A DNA stretch of 64,000 nucleotides from Phanerodontia chrysosporium (Eukaryota; Basidiomycota; Agaricomycetes; Polyporales; Phanerochaetaceae), in contig MJGA01000007.1 of the NCBI GenBank assembly GCA_001910725.1, forward strand, positions 1,054,001-1,118,000, in the 5' to 3' direction. The notes under the pieces were generated by a model. It ran no database searches, was not told the origin of the DNA, and saw only the letters and a program-made list of their open reading frames with translations. Both the position numbers and the translations under genes were made by a program. This document shows positions 36,001 to 46,278 of this stretch, one piece after another. The first letter of the stretch is position 1, and every line of letters starts with the position of its first letter.

Positions 36001-36616
36001 CTGAATTTACCCCTCCAGCTACTTCCTCCCTCCCCCCACCCACCAAGTCTGCATATCCTGGTCCATTGTCGACACATGATGCTCTGCTGCAGCTCATAGC
36101 CATAACACTCACAGATCCAGATACTCTGGCAGCTCTGGAGTCAGAGGTGAAGTACGTGGACCAGTTCAATGGGCTGAGCGATATCACTGCGACAGAAACC
36201 AAGAACACATCGGGCAAGTCGAGGAACCCTGGGGGCACCTCGGCACTCTCTTCAGCCCTTGCTCGAGAGGCAGAACAGCGGGTGCTTTCACCCGCTGACA
36301 ATTCGTCTGAGACGGACACAGCAGTGAGCGCAGAAGACAATGCTGAGATGGATGTATATGCCTCTCTGCCCAGCGAGCGTCCCCCAGTCAAGCCTCGCCG
36401 GCGCCACACTCTCTGTTGAATGCAGGTGCGAAACGGAGACGCAAGAGTAGGACCACGCCGCCTCCGAGAGCTCGACCTACAAAAGGTGACACTGACACTC
36501 AAGCTCCGCCACGAGGCAAGCGTGCCCCAGCAAGGTCACAGAAAGTCAGGGTCTCTCGAAGTGAGGTTGCAGAGACCTCACTGCGGCGGTCAGCTCGGCT
36601 GGCGATGAAGTGCTAG
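33094..36616 (+). CDS. FunK1-type fungal protein kinase
   Basis: A fungal-specific kinase-fold family expanded in multicellular basidiomycetes. The N-terminal half has KANFAKNAAV-like sequence, then DPRICEVKLSVIEQCLGGAD. Next are TSDNNITVDIGIFAGHAAAI and LAQFVAYATEIMLRQHRTHL with FAFYVSGPWVRAFRFDRSG. The kinase core has GYIAYDIVNKRLVFFKDQWR (ATP-lobe region), AWEKAGVLHHDISIGNVMID (catalytic loop) and FLNDWDLARFADDM (metal-binding motif). It continues GTWPFKSALSLRYPLKPPEV and ADDMESFVYLVWYMA. The C-terminus is basic and ends RRSARLAMKC. The start is uncertain (33094 or a later ATG). Frames break near 34318 and near 36412, where one added base links the kinase body to the basic tail. A disrupted gene is possible. 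Confidence 0.72.
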
Positions 36617-37632
36617 TGTTCCTTTGTTTCGAAGTCTGTTGGATCTCATGGACATGTAGGATAGCTGCCAGTTTTCCGAACTGTGTTCTATAACTTGGCT
36701 TGTGCGGAGTGCATTTCCTTTAGACGAAACCAGGTAGAACACCTTGAGAACGCATAGACTGAAGTAATATCAGACCTTGTTTTCTCCTTTCTTCGACCAA
36801 TGACCTGAGAAGCGAATGTCCTCTGCAGCACGCCAGGCCTTAGATCTGGGTCCACGTCTCCAACCTCTTTACGTTGAGGTCTGCAATGAGTATTACATGA
36901 CGATTCTTACTCCCTCAACCCTCAACCCAACCCCCAGGAGCCGACCTTATGAGACCAATTCGCGCAGCCAGCTGCCTTACTTGCATAGCCTGCAACCTCT
37001 TTGAACAACCCCGATAGCCACGATTGCGATGCTGAGGTTGCACGCGACAAACTCGCAGAAAATCGCCGCGCTCCTTCGCAACGACGCGCCCACAGGACTC
37101 CCATGCCGGGAGCTCGCTGGCAGCGCGGTGCGGTTCAGGCGGCGCGTGATCGTGTGGAGACTGATCGGCGATGTGCTAGGTGTACGACGGGAGCGCGTGG
37201 CGTTGTGGAGGGTGGGCGTGCGAGTTCGGCGACGACGTGGACGCGGGCCCGATGCAATGCATGAGCCTGTGGTTCCCAAATGGGTCACAGAAGGGCTCGT
37301 GGAGCTGAGAGACGATGGGTCAGGAGGCTCGTGCTTGACAGTAATATCCGCAAACGACGTACTGCGCTCTTAGAACATGGCTCGCACGTTCCAAAGGGTA
37401 TGCATATGAGCTGCGTTCTGTTGTATGGAGGGGTACGTTCTTAGGCAGCTACATATGTCAAGCACACCACTAGTTGGCAGAGTAAGCTATCGTTTGACTT
37501 CAGAGTGGTCTATGAGGACTCGCCGCGTAGGACTCACGTTACTACAGCCATTCCTGAAATGTTTGGGAATTGTTAGTCTCGTACCCAGCCATCCTAGCGG
37601 CGCTCGGACTCCGCCCGTTCGGAGGCTGCTTC

Positions 37633-37654
37633 GCACATTTAAAGAAAAATGTGC
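37633..37654. repeat. Perfect 8-bp inverted repeat (hairpin)
   Basis: GCACATTT at 37633-37640 and AAATGTGC at 37647-37654 are exact complements around a 6-base spacer. Confidence 0.5.
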
Positions 37655-37708
37655 AGTCTCCCGCTAAGTAGAATGTTTGGTGCACATCGATCCCCGGGGC
37701 AATCAAGT

Positions 37709-37738
37709 CATGGCAAGGGCCGTGCCGCCCTTGCCATG
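37709..37738. repeat. Perfect 12-bp inverted repeat (hairpin)
   Basis: CATGGCAAGGGC at 37709-37720 pairs exactly with GCCCTTGCCATG at 37727-37738, with a 6-base loop. It lies 150 bp before the Ste50-like start codon. Confidence 0.6.
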
Positions 37739-37887
37739 TCGAAGTAGTTCGTCGTGACCCCAGACAGCCCGAATGGGATTGGCAGACGCCGGACCTTCCT
37801 CCTTCGGTTGCGCACCCACTCACACTTTGGTCACTTCATTCCTTTCGTCTTTGGTTGACCGCCAACTGTCCCGAGGACTCGCTCGAC

Positions 37888-40309
37888 ATGGACATATCGT
37901 CCGTCGAACTGCGCTCGAACATATTGGAGTGGGACGAAGGAGATGTTCACGCATGGCTCACAACGCTGGGACTGCCGCAGTATGAGAACCAGATCCGCTG
38001 TGCGTCCACTGTCTGTTCACCTTCGATGTCATCGCTGACAGCCTGCAATAGTGCATCGCGTCTCTGGAGACGTGCTGTGCTTGCTGGATGCTGAGAGCCT
38101 CAAGGAGATTGGCATAGAGACCATAGGACAACGCCTAACAATACTGAAGGCCGTGTACCAGCTCAAAGTCGCGCAGCAAATACCGATAGACTCGGACCAC
38201 TACGTTCCTCCTTGTGCGCTTCTCCATCTTAATGCATAGTGCTTATCTGACCACGCCACAGCCGAAGTAGAGGATCGCCATGAGCACTTGAACCTTGACA
38301 GGATGTATGACTTGCTCCGCGAGCAAGGTACGTGATCTACCACGCTTCGTATGATGCGACTGACGTCGCATAGGCGACAGGCTTCGCGGCCTGGAGGACG
38401 AGAACAGGAGACTGAGCGATACGTTGCATGCATGCCTCGAAGACATCAGCAGCTTACGCTCCAACCAGTCCTCCCGAGCTGTGCGTCACTTCCTCCTATC
38501 CTCTTGTTCGTCTACTCAAACTCGTGACTTCAGCCGCAACCCGAGGCAGAGAGCCCCGTCAACAGGGCACCGTCATTCAAGTGGGCGTCTTTCGTGAAGT
38601 CCGGGCGATCACCCACGAAAGCCTCGACACAAGAAACTATCATTGAGACGCCGCAGTCGTCTCCTCAGCGGGCTGAGCACGACTCTAATGCTAGCAATTC
38701 TCGCATGGGGCCTCCATCTGTCACGCCGGACAAACAACGGTCACAGGCTCTGCACGTACCCAATCAGCCGCCGGGTTCCAATGGGAACGCAAGTACAAGC
38801 ACGCAGAGCACTGCACAGCCGCAACACCCGCGCCCTTCGAGACAAGATAGCTCCGACAACCTGAAGAGCTTCAAAGTTAGCCTTGACGACCCTGCATGGA
38901 AAGTCTTGCCGGCAGCCCTGAAGAAGTACAAGATCAACAACGATGACTGGCAAAACTACGCGATGTTCATCTGTTATGGCTCTCCAGGTGAGTACGTCGG
39001 ATCTTCGAGTCCGGAAGCTTGTAACACCCCCGTCAGGGAACCGAATCGAGAGATGTCTGAGCTATGACGAGAAGCCACTCTTGCTGTTCCAGAAGCTGAA
39101 GGACGCGAAGAAGAACCCTGTGTTCATGCTTAAACATATCAAAGACATCCGGTCCCCTATTGCAGTCGCCCAGCAGAAGCAGGCTGCGCGTAAAGCGTCT
39201 TCAGAAACGTCCTCTGTCAAGTCTCCATCCGTCACCGGCGCTTCGGGGACGTCACAGGGCCAAAGCTCACAGTCGCACGACCGAACAAACCCGCCGAAGC
39301 TGCAGGTCAATAGTCATGTCGGAGGCGCAGCACCGCAGATCATGACGGGTGGTCCGCACGCCCAATCGGGATGGCCGGAGGTCATGTCGCCTGCGGCGGA
39401 ACAGAAAGATCGGACTGACGACTTTGCGTCTGGAAGCGCAGAGAGTGCGCGCTCGCAGTCCATGACGTCCACCGCGGTCTCTACGGCGACAGACGGCACG
39501 GAATCGACGGCCGTCAGTACGCGAGAGATCCCGCCGTCGACAGGCGTGTCGTACGCAGTGGCTATCTACCCATATATGGCGGAGCAAGAAGACGAGTTTG
39601 ATGTTGTCGTGTGAGTCCTCATTGCTGTTTTCGCGTAACACGGACTGACGGTCGTACTTCTCAGTGGAGACACATTCATCATTCTTTCTCGTGCTCGCGG
39701 CTGGTGGGTCGTCCAGCGGGACCCCGAAGGACATGGCCAAGTCGAACCCGATGTGTCGAAGCAAGGCTGGGTGCCCGCGGGGTGTCTGTTGGAAACTAGC
39801 GTGCCAGTCGCCACTGCAATTGAGCAGGCAACGGCTAGGGGTGGCACTGCAGCTCCGGTCGCGCAGCAGGGCTCCACGCCGATCCTGCCGCTGAACATCC
39901 TGTCGACAAGCTTCCCTGGTATCGCCTTGATGGATTACACCAAGAAGGGCGAAGAGGAGCTCACACTGCAGAAAGACGACACTCTACGGGTCTTCAAACG
40001 ATATAATCACTGGTCCTATGTGCGTAGCTCTATCTCTCACGCTGAAGGCACATTTCCTGAGTATTTTTGCAGGCCGTCAAGGAGGACACCGGTGACCGTG
40101 GTTGGGTCCCTTCTTGGTACATCGGGAAGGTCCCTGCCACCTCTGGTGCACCCGCGACACCAAGTTCCAGCGGCGGACACAACTTCAATTCTGCTACACT
40201 GTCCCTCGATGGCGACGCGTCAAGCAGCGGCCAGCAGGCGCAGGTCTCGCCCATGTCATCCGCCTTCCCTCCTCTCCAGTCGCAGACTCGTCCTGGATAC
40301 GTGATCTAG
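37888..40309 (+). CDS. Ste50/Ubc2-type MAPK adaptor (SAM, RA, two SH3 domains)
   Basis: An adaptor linking Ras-type GTPases to the MAPKKK Ste11 in mating and filamentation signalling. The N-terminal SAM domain has WDEGDVHAWLTTLGLPQYEN, HRVSGDVLCLLDAESLKEIG and TIGQRLTILKAVYQLK. A short coiled coil follows (HLNLDRMYDLLREQ, LEDENRRLSDTLHACLEDIS). The RA domain is SFKVSLDDPAWKVLPAALKK, YKINNDDWQNYAMFICYG, CLSYDEKPLLLFQKLKDAKK and NPVFMLKHIKDI. After a Ser/Thr-rich linker come two SH3 domains, AVAIYPYMAEQEDEFDVVVG with GWWVV and GWVPAGCL, and GIALMDYTKKGEEELTLQKD with RGWVPSWYIGKV. C-terminal SH3s mark the basidiomycete Ubc2 type. Start 37888, stop TAG 40307-40309; about eight exons, all in frame. 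Confidence 0.93.
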
Positions 40310-40856
40310 GATCACCTTCACCCATTTCTCACCGTTTCTGAATGTCTGGGACATTAATTTATTCCTCCATCGTCCTCTATGCCGGCTCCGGTCTCCGCTT
40401 ACTTATACCTCACTTTTTAGCATTGCATTATCCTTTCCTCTTCACGCCGGCCTCGTCTCCCCTTTCGCTCTCGTCTTTGACGATGACGCCCCTCCCACTC
40501 GTTTCCCCATCTCACCACCTGCTTTTTATCGCTGCTGTCTGGATTTTTTTGCATCTCAATTCCTTGTGAAGTATCACGGTCGAGTACGCTTCGTTCGCTT
40601 TGCTTCGTTTGTTTTTCCCGCGCGGTGTGCGCGCTCGCTGTATACTAGTGCGTCACTAGGCCTTGTCGGTCGTGACTCATGATTTACGCAGATATAATCG
40701 TGTGCAACCACAGCGTATTGGACATCCGCTGCAGACGAAAGAGCATGAGCCGTCCTAAATGAGAATACAAACAGCAGGGTACTACTTTTCGGTACATTGC
40801 TAGCGTGGGTCTAGGCAAGAGCTCTTGAATCCATTATAGCAAATCTCTATGGGGTA
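40310..40856. other. Convergent intergenic region with a pyrimidine-rich tract
   Basis: The gap lies between the Ste50-like stop and the stop of the chromodomain gene on the other strand. From about 40320 to 40570 the plus strand is strongly C/T-rich, probably the 3' untranslated region of the Ste50-like gene. No gene is seen. Confidence 0.45.
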
Positions 40857-42415
40857 TCAGCAGATTGTCGTCCGTCGGGAGGAACGCGTCTTGCGTCTCC
40901 CCTCGTCCTCGTCTTCCTCGCTCACGTCGCTGGGCAGGCTGCGCTTCCTCTTCCTCGCATTCTCAATCCGCGCGCTGACGGCCCTCTTTCTCGCGACCTT
41001 GGCCCCGGCCCTGCGGCTCTCGACCGCATCGAGGATGCGCTGCTTGCGGTCGTTCCACTCGTCCACGAGCTCCCGCGCGCCCGCGAGATTGTCGCGGGGC
41101 TCCCATGTGTCGTCGTCGATGCTCCAGCCCGCCCAGCGCACGCAGTACGAGTTCCCGCGCTCGGCGACGATCGCCTCGACCTCGTACTCGTCCGGCGCGC
41201 CCGTCGCCGCCTGCCCGACGACGGGCGCAACGGGCTCCGCGCGCGGCGTGAGCCAGTGCGCGGGGAGCTCCGCCCCGGGTCCGCGGCGCGCGGGCGGAAG
41301 CGGCGCTTGCCGACCTGCGTGCGCCCGCCCGGCAGCGCGGCGCCCGGGAGCCCCGCGCGCGAGTACTTCTCGCACTCGCAGAGCGCGTGCTCGATGTCGA
41401 CCAGGCTGAGGCCCGCGGGCAGGCCGGGCGCGAGGCGCGGGACGTCGTGCGCGGAGACGCCGGCCCAGCCCCACCAGGACCACTGCGCGTCGCGCAGGTA
41501 GCGCAGCGCGTGCGCCGCGCGGCGGTCGTCGCGCATGTCCGCGCCGAACATCTTCTCGAGGCACGCGCGCGAGCCCGGCCCGAGCGCGACCCACTCGTCT
41601 TCGCTCCACCGGAAGTGCGGGAGCATGTTGAGGTCGAGCAGCATCCTGTCCGGAGGCGCGCGGCGTGAGAGGGTGGCGCGTCGCGAGGGGGCAGATGATG
41701 TACGCACTGCATCGCCGTAAAGTCTCCCATGCTCGGCCACAGCGAAAGATAGCCATGCGCGTCCTTGAGGTGTTTGAAACGCAGGAGCTCATTTGGAAGG
41801 TCTTCGGTCATCATCGCCTCGATGAGGCGGAGGTGGGCCTGGTAGTTCGTCTCGTAGTCCAGCCGCGGTGCGGGGATGATGTACGCATTGTTGTAGAGCT
41901 CTCTCCGCTTCTTGTTCGGATCGCTAGTGGCGATCTCTTCTAGAGCCTCCTCGTACTTGTCGATCGTAAAGTCTTCCCAGGTGAGCTCGCCTAGCTGGTC
42001 CTTCAGGAGCTCCCAGGTCTCGATCTTGTTGAAGGTCCGGAAGAGGAGGACCCTGAAGACGGACTCTTCGAGACCTTGACTGCCTTGGCCTATGACGTTC
42101 CGCAGCACATATTGCGTGTTTCGATCGAGGACGCGAAAGATGTTCGTGAAGGGCCACTCCTGGAGTATGCTGTCCAGCGTCCACGGCTGTGGCCAACCCG
42201 CGTGCCGACGAAGGTGGATGTAGTGCCTCTCGCAGGCGAACTTGAAAAATAAGTGCAGTATAGGGCTGACCTCATATTTCCTGTCTCCGAGCTGGATGCG
42301 CGTCGGGGCTTGTTTGGAGGTCTTGTTGAGGGTAACCGGCGGGTCGAGGGCGGGATGGGCCTCGGCTTTTTGTGATGGCCGTTGGCAAATCGGCGGCCCT
42401 GACTACCTTGGGCAT
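40857..42415 (-). CDS. Chromodomain protein with HMUDK-type (5-hmdU DNA kinase helical) domain
   Basis: The start at 42415 gives MPKVVRAADLPTAITK. After an apparent missing A in a T5/A5 run (42367-42371) the frame continues with AEAHPALDPPVTLNK and FFKFACERHYIHLRRHAGWP. The helical domain has FTNIFRVLDRNTQYVLRNVI, EESVFRVLLFRTFNKIETWE, LWPSMGDFTAMQ/MLLDLNM, LPHFRWSEDEWVALGPGSRA and DIEHALCECEKYSR. This pattern is known to me from fungal proteins assigned to the 5-hmdU DNA kinase / alpha-glutamyl-putrescinyl-thymine pyrophosphorylase helical family, which has a DNA-glycosylase-like fold. The C-terminus is a chromodomain (DEYEVEAIVAERGNSYCVRW, AGWSIDDDTWEPRDNLAGAR) with a basic tail. One intron at about 41645-41704. 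A second missing base is likely near 41290, between the two domains. Activity on DNA bases is inference. Confidence 0.8.
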
Positions 42416-42818
42416 GGCGGGGAGGTCGCGTGCGTCCCGGTGCGTTGGAGTTCCCCGCGCAACGCGTGTAAGAGGCCGAGAATGGGGAGGCCTTGATCGC
42501 CGCAAATTAGGGTATCGGGGAGGTGGCGGGCGGATCTCGGGCGGGCGACGTTGGGGACGGCGGCGAGTTGGGGTGGGGGTCGTCTGGGCCGGCAGCGACG
42601 GTGCCAGCGAGTGAAAAAGCTTGAGCGCGGCCACTGCCTATCCCGCTCTCGCTAGTGCGCGCGCACGTGACCAGGCGCGTAATATCCAAGCGCGTCTACC
42701 GTCGCCCCCCATCAGCCGCGGTCGCGGCCAGAAGTCCAACACTGCGCTTCGCCCGTCGCGGGTCGCCCAGCTCCTGAGAGACCTCTCGCCCTCGCCGTCT
42801 GGTTCTACATGCGTCTAA

Positions 42819-43848
42819 ATGGTTCTCGTCGACAAAAAACCCTCCCTCTATGATGTCCTCGGCCTGGCCCCCACTGCGCCTCCAGAGGCAGGTCAGTGTT
42901 GCTGCTTGGCCTTTTATACGCGACGTGCTCATCGCAGCAACACAGTCAGAAAGGCATACAAGCGGCTCGTGCTGGAGACGCACCCAGGTCTGTAAACGTA
43001 TGGCATTGGCATGGAGGAGTCCTAAACCGTAGTTCAGACAAGGTCCCGTTAGATGCAACGGAGGAGGAAAGGGCAGCGGCTGAACAGCGCTTCAGAGAGG
43101 TGCGACACCCCCCTCACCCATGAACACCCTACTGACGCGCCAGAGCAGGTGTACCAGGCGTTCGAGATCCTTGGAGACACCGTCAAACGCAGAGTCAGCC
43201 CCGCCGTCGCATCGCACGGAAGATAAAGGCTGACCTCCGCCCTGCAGGTCTACGACAACGGCCTCAATTACCTCCGCAGCCGCTCCCGGATGGAGGAGAT
43301 GCAGGCGAAGCTCGCCCGCGAGCGCGAGGAGTGGGACCGCCAGTCCAGGCTCCGGCAGGAGGAGCGGCTGCAGGCGATGCGCGAGCGCATGCGGGCGCGG
43401 CAGGAGGCGGAGCAGCAGCGGCGCGCGGAGCTGAGGCGGCAGTACGACGCGCAGAATGACGCGGCTGGCGACCGGCGGCACGCGCTGCGCGAAGAGTTAA
43501 GGCGCGTCCAGGAGCGCGAGCGCGAGATCCTGCTCCGCACTGAGGCGAAGCTCCAGGAGAAGATCGCGACGCTCCAGGAGGTTGCGCGGCTCAAGCGCGC
43601 AGAGTCGATTCGTTCGGCGCGTTCCGCACGCTCCGTGCAGAGTGGGCGGAGGATGGTGTGTGCGTCGAGCCGCAGGGAGTCGATGGCCAGTGTCCTTGCA
43701 AAGGCTCACGAGATGCTGCGTGCGGACGAGTTGCTACGGGTGCTTAGAGCGGCGAACCCGGAGTTGGAGGCCAGACGGCAGGCAGCCATACAGGTGGGTT
43801 GTTGCTTCTTCCGATATAATTCAGAACGCTGAGGCACACGGTTATTAG
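42819..43848 (+). CDS. J-domain (DnaJ/Hsp40) protein with long coiled coil
   Basis: An Hsp70 co-chaperone of the J-domain-only class. The J domain is built from several tiny exons: PSLYDVLGLAPTAPPEA, then VRKAYKRLVLETHP split from DKVPLDATEEERAAAEQRFR (the HPD motif crosses the intron), then VYQAFEILGDTVKRR and VYDNGLNYLRSRSRM. The rest (from 43280) is an Arg/Glu/Gln-rich coiled coil (EREEWDRQSRLRQEERLQAM, REILLRTEAKLQEKIATLQE) and a helical tail (MASVLAKAHEMLRADELLRV). The last small exon gives NAEAHGY, TAG at 43846-43848. Its partner and site of action cannot be read from the sequence; no RNA-binding or zinc motif is seen. Confidence 0.85.
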
Positions 43849-44102
43849 CGCAAAGCGGATAGAATGAGCATGTCTGACGGAGCATCCATCGTCTCCAAGG
43901 AAGTGCCTATTGATGAAAACTTGTAACGAATATTATTTCATCACTTATGGACTGTGGATGGGATGTACCCGGGTGTTATGTACTTGTATCTTCGTAGCTG
44001 TCATGAAGTCTTAGCGTCGAGGAGGGAAAGATATTGCAGGTCTAGAGAGGTCTGACCTATTACATGTGGACAGCAAAGCGCTTGGGGCGCACCTGGAACC
44101 CC

Positions 44103-44702
44103 TCAGACAACACCCAGAGCCTTGAGCCTCGCATGAGCAATCTTCCCCACATCCTCCACTGCTCTATCAACTTCCCCCTTCCACTCCGGCCCTCCTACGA
44201 TAGTCTGACCGACGCTGTCGACGGGCGGCTCGCACGGACTCAGGGAGTGGGGGATGCATAGCACGTCCTCCAGCTCGCGCATGACCTCGGCACGCGACCG
44301 GCCGTTAACGAACGTGACGAAGCGGAGGCCAGGAAAGCGGTGCTCGTAGCACGCATTGAGGTGCGCGAGGCGCGCGAGGATGGCGGGCGGCGTCGCCTGC
44401 GCGGCCTGCTCGCGCGCACTGAGTGCGGAGAGGTGCTGCACCTCGCCGATGCGCGGGTGCGCGCCGACGAACTGTGCCTTGTGCGCGTCGTCCCACGAGC
44501 GCAGCGCGGCGATGGCAGCATCGACGAGCGCGGCGTACGAGCGCACGCCCGCCTGCGGGAGTGCGGCCGCGAGCTGCGGGACGAGCGCGGCGTAGAGCGG
44601 CGGGGACGGCTCGAAGAGCAGTGCGAGCGCCTGGGCGAGCGCGCCGTCGGGCTTGTCGTCCGGGTGCGCGAGGACGGCGGAGAGGGCTGGGAGCGGGGAC
44701 AT
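44103..44702 (-). CDS. 2-oxo-4-hydroxy-4-carboxy-5-ureidoimidazoline (OHCU) decarboxylase
   Basis: Catalyses the last step from urate to S-allantoin in purine breakdown. It is a single exon of about 199 residues. The start at 44702 gives MSPLPALSAVLAHPDD; an ATG 12 nt upstream is an alternative. Key motifs are QFVGAHPRIGE (the His/Glu-containing catalytic region), LARLAHLNACYEHRFPGLRF (with the conserved Tyr/Glu/Phe residues) and FVTFVNGRSRAEVMRELEDV. No peroxisomal tripeptide ends the protein (it ends KALGVV). The first two-thirds use strongly G/C-ending codons. Confidence 0.9.
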   Translation of the reverse strand: MSPLPALSAVLAHPDDKPDGALAQALALLFEPSPPLYAALVPQLAAALPQAGVRSYAALVDAAIAALRSWDDAHKAQFVGAHPRIGEVQHLSALSAREQAAQATPPAILARLAHLNACYEHRFPGLRFVTFVNGRSRAEVMRELEDVLCIPHSLSPCEPPVDSVGQTIVGGPEWKGEVDRAVEDVGKIAHARLKALGVV

Positions 44703-45037
44703 GGTGGTGTGCACGCAACACGGGTTCTTGGCCTGCGCGAGTCACGGCAGACGGGTGCGCGATAAGGCGGGCGTGAGATCAGGGCACGATCAGCGTGAAT
44801 TGCCTCCGCAGAAACATGTCAGTCTCGGAGGGATGCGCCCCTGCCGCAAACGCTGCTGTGTGAACGCGGGCCTGAGGAGCCTATAGTCCTCCTCGCTGCA
44901 GACATTGAGAAGCGCGTATAACGTTTATTTGTCCCGTCGAGGTAAATAGAGCTGCTGATGGAGACAGGTGCCTCGTGTAACCACAGCGCGGATTCCCCTT
45001 AGGCTCGTACCACTGTCACTCTCCTGCAGCGCGCAAA
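44703..45037. promoter_or_regulatory. Divergent intergenic region (OHCU decarboxylase / cytidylyltransferase-like)
   Basis: The 335 bp between divergent starts should contain both promoters. No TATA box or repeated element stands out. Confidence 0.4.
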
Positions 45038-45948
45038 ATGCGGCGCTCCATCGACGCCATGTCTGCATTCTCAAACGACGACTTTGCAGAGTATGACTTT
45101 GTCTCCGAGGGCCAGCGGTCGCTCGAGTCCAGCGTGGCGAGCTTGGGGCTCGCGGAGGACAGTGTGGCGACGACGCAAGAACCACCGCCAACTCAGGCAG
45201 CGCGGGCGACCTTTATCACACCAGCACTGACACCCGAAGACATACGTACATATGTCCAACGATCACTTGGGCCTGACGGAAGGATACACAAGACTGTAAG
45301 AGTCTACGTCGATGGTCTGTTTGACCCCTTCACCGCCGGGTAAGCGTTCAGGGTTAGATAAGACAGTGAGGGCTGTACTCACCATCCCTTCAGTCATGCC
45401 CTTCAACTTCGCCAAGCCAAATTATCCTTCACCAATGTCCATCTCATGGTGGGCGTCTTCCCCGGCAGCCGTCTGGAGCAGTATGGGCACAAGGCCAAGA
45501 TACCGCACGTCGAGAGGTGCGAGCTGGTACGGCACTGTCGCTGGGTGGACGAGATCATCGAGGACGCGCCATGGCGGATAGACGAGGCCTTCCTGAGTGC
45601 ACACCGGATAGACTATGTAGCGATTGACGAGGGGTCGTCGATAGACCCTTCATATGACAAGGAGAGGGTAAAGGGGTATGATTTGGTCAAGAGCCTCCGT
45701 AAGTCTTCCGCGTCGTCGGATGATTGCCAGCTTCTAACCTGGCCGTAGGCAAGGCAATTCCTACCAGACCGACCCCAGGTCTGACAGCGCTGCAGCTGAG
45801 CGACAGCAGAGGCAGCGAGACACCCGCTTTGAAATATGGCACGGTCAGAGGCCTGCCGTTGCTGTCGAAGCTAGCCGAAGAGCATGCTGCACCACCGAGT
45901 GAGGACCCTTTCCAGATAGATGGGCCTTTGGTCGATTTTCTGGAGTAG
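45038..45948 (+). CDS. Divergent phosphocholine cytidylyltransferase-like protein
   Basis: It resembles CTP:phosphocholine cytidylyltransferase, the rate-limiting enzyme of the Kennedy pathway. Exons 45038-45339, 45394-45698 and 45749-45948 give 268 residues, all in frame; MSAFSND (45059) is an alternative start. The match is clear in VRVYVDGLFDPFTAGHALQL, RQAKLSFTNVHLMVGVFPGS, VERCELVRHCRWVDEIIEDA, PWRIDEAFLSAHRIDYVAID and SYDKERVKGYDLVKSLRKAI. Two features differ from known active enzymes. The catalytic HxGH reads TAGH, so its first His is missing. The ISTS motif region reads GLTALQ. The amphipathic membrane helix and long C-terminus of ordinary fungal enzymes are also absent. It may be a regulatory or neofunctionalised paralogue. 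Confidence 0.82.
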
Positions 45949-46278
45949 CTAGCGTGTCCAGGACACTCGTCCCGAGTCGTCGGCTTTTTCCGATCACCCA
46001 TCAAACACCCTCGTCTCAATTCGGTTCTTGACCAGGTTCACCCAGACGTCCGATGTTGTCCTACCGTACTCTATGGCCCTGCCTCCTTTACCTCGCTGTT
46101 GTTATCCCTATCTATACAACTTCTCCCGCTCAGTGGTCTCGCATGGGCTGTGCAGGCCGGGTTGAGCCTCGATCACACATGGGTGCTTCCGCTCACCTGA
46201 GCCTAGCCGACACGATCATCGTCATAAGGGGGTGGTCTGGTATGCTGGTATGTACAACCAACTCTCAACCATACCACC
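45949..46278. other. Intergenic, no gene seen
   Basis: These 330 bp lie between two genes on the plus strand, with no coherent frame. They should hold the promoter of the F-box-like gene. Confidence 0.4.

Larger units (their letters stand above)
36617..37887. other. Intergenic region with two hairpins, no supported gene
   Basis: This is 1.27 kb between the FunK1 gene and the Ste50-like gene. The longest frames (about 37029-37373 +, 36977-37288 -) lack a coherent protein character. It contains two perfect inverted repeats, listed separately. Confidence 0.45.

Noticed and set aside
37029..37373. A 114-codon plus-strand frame in the gap before the Ste50-like gene
   Set aside because: It is Arg/Val-rich with an equally long antisense frame and no recognisable motif or splice context.
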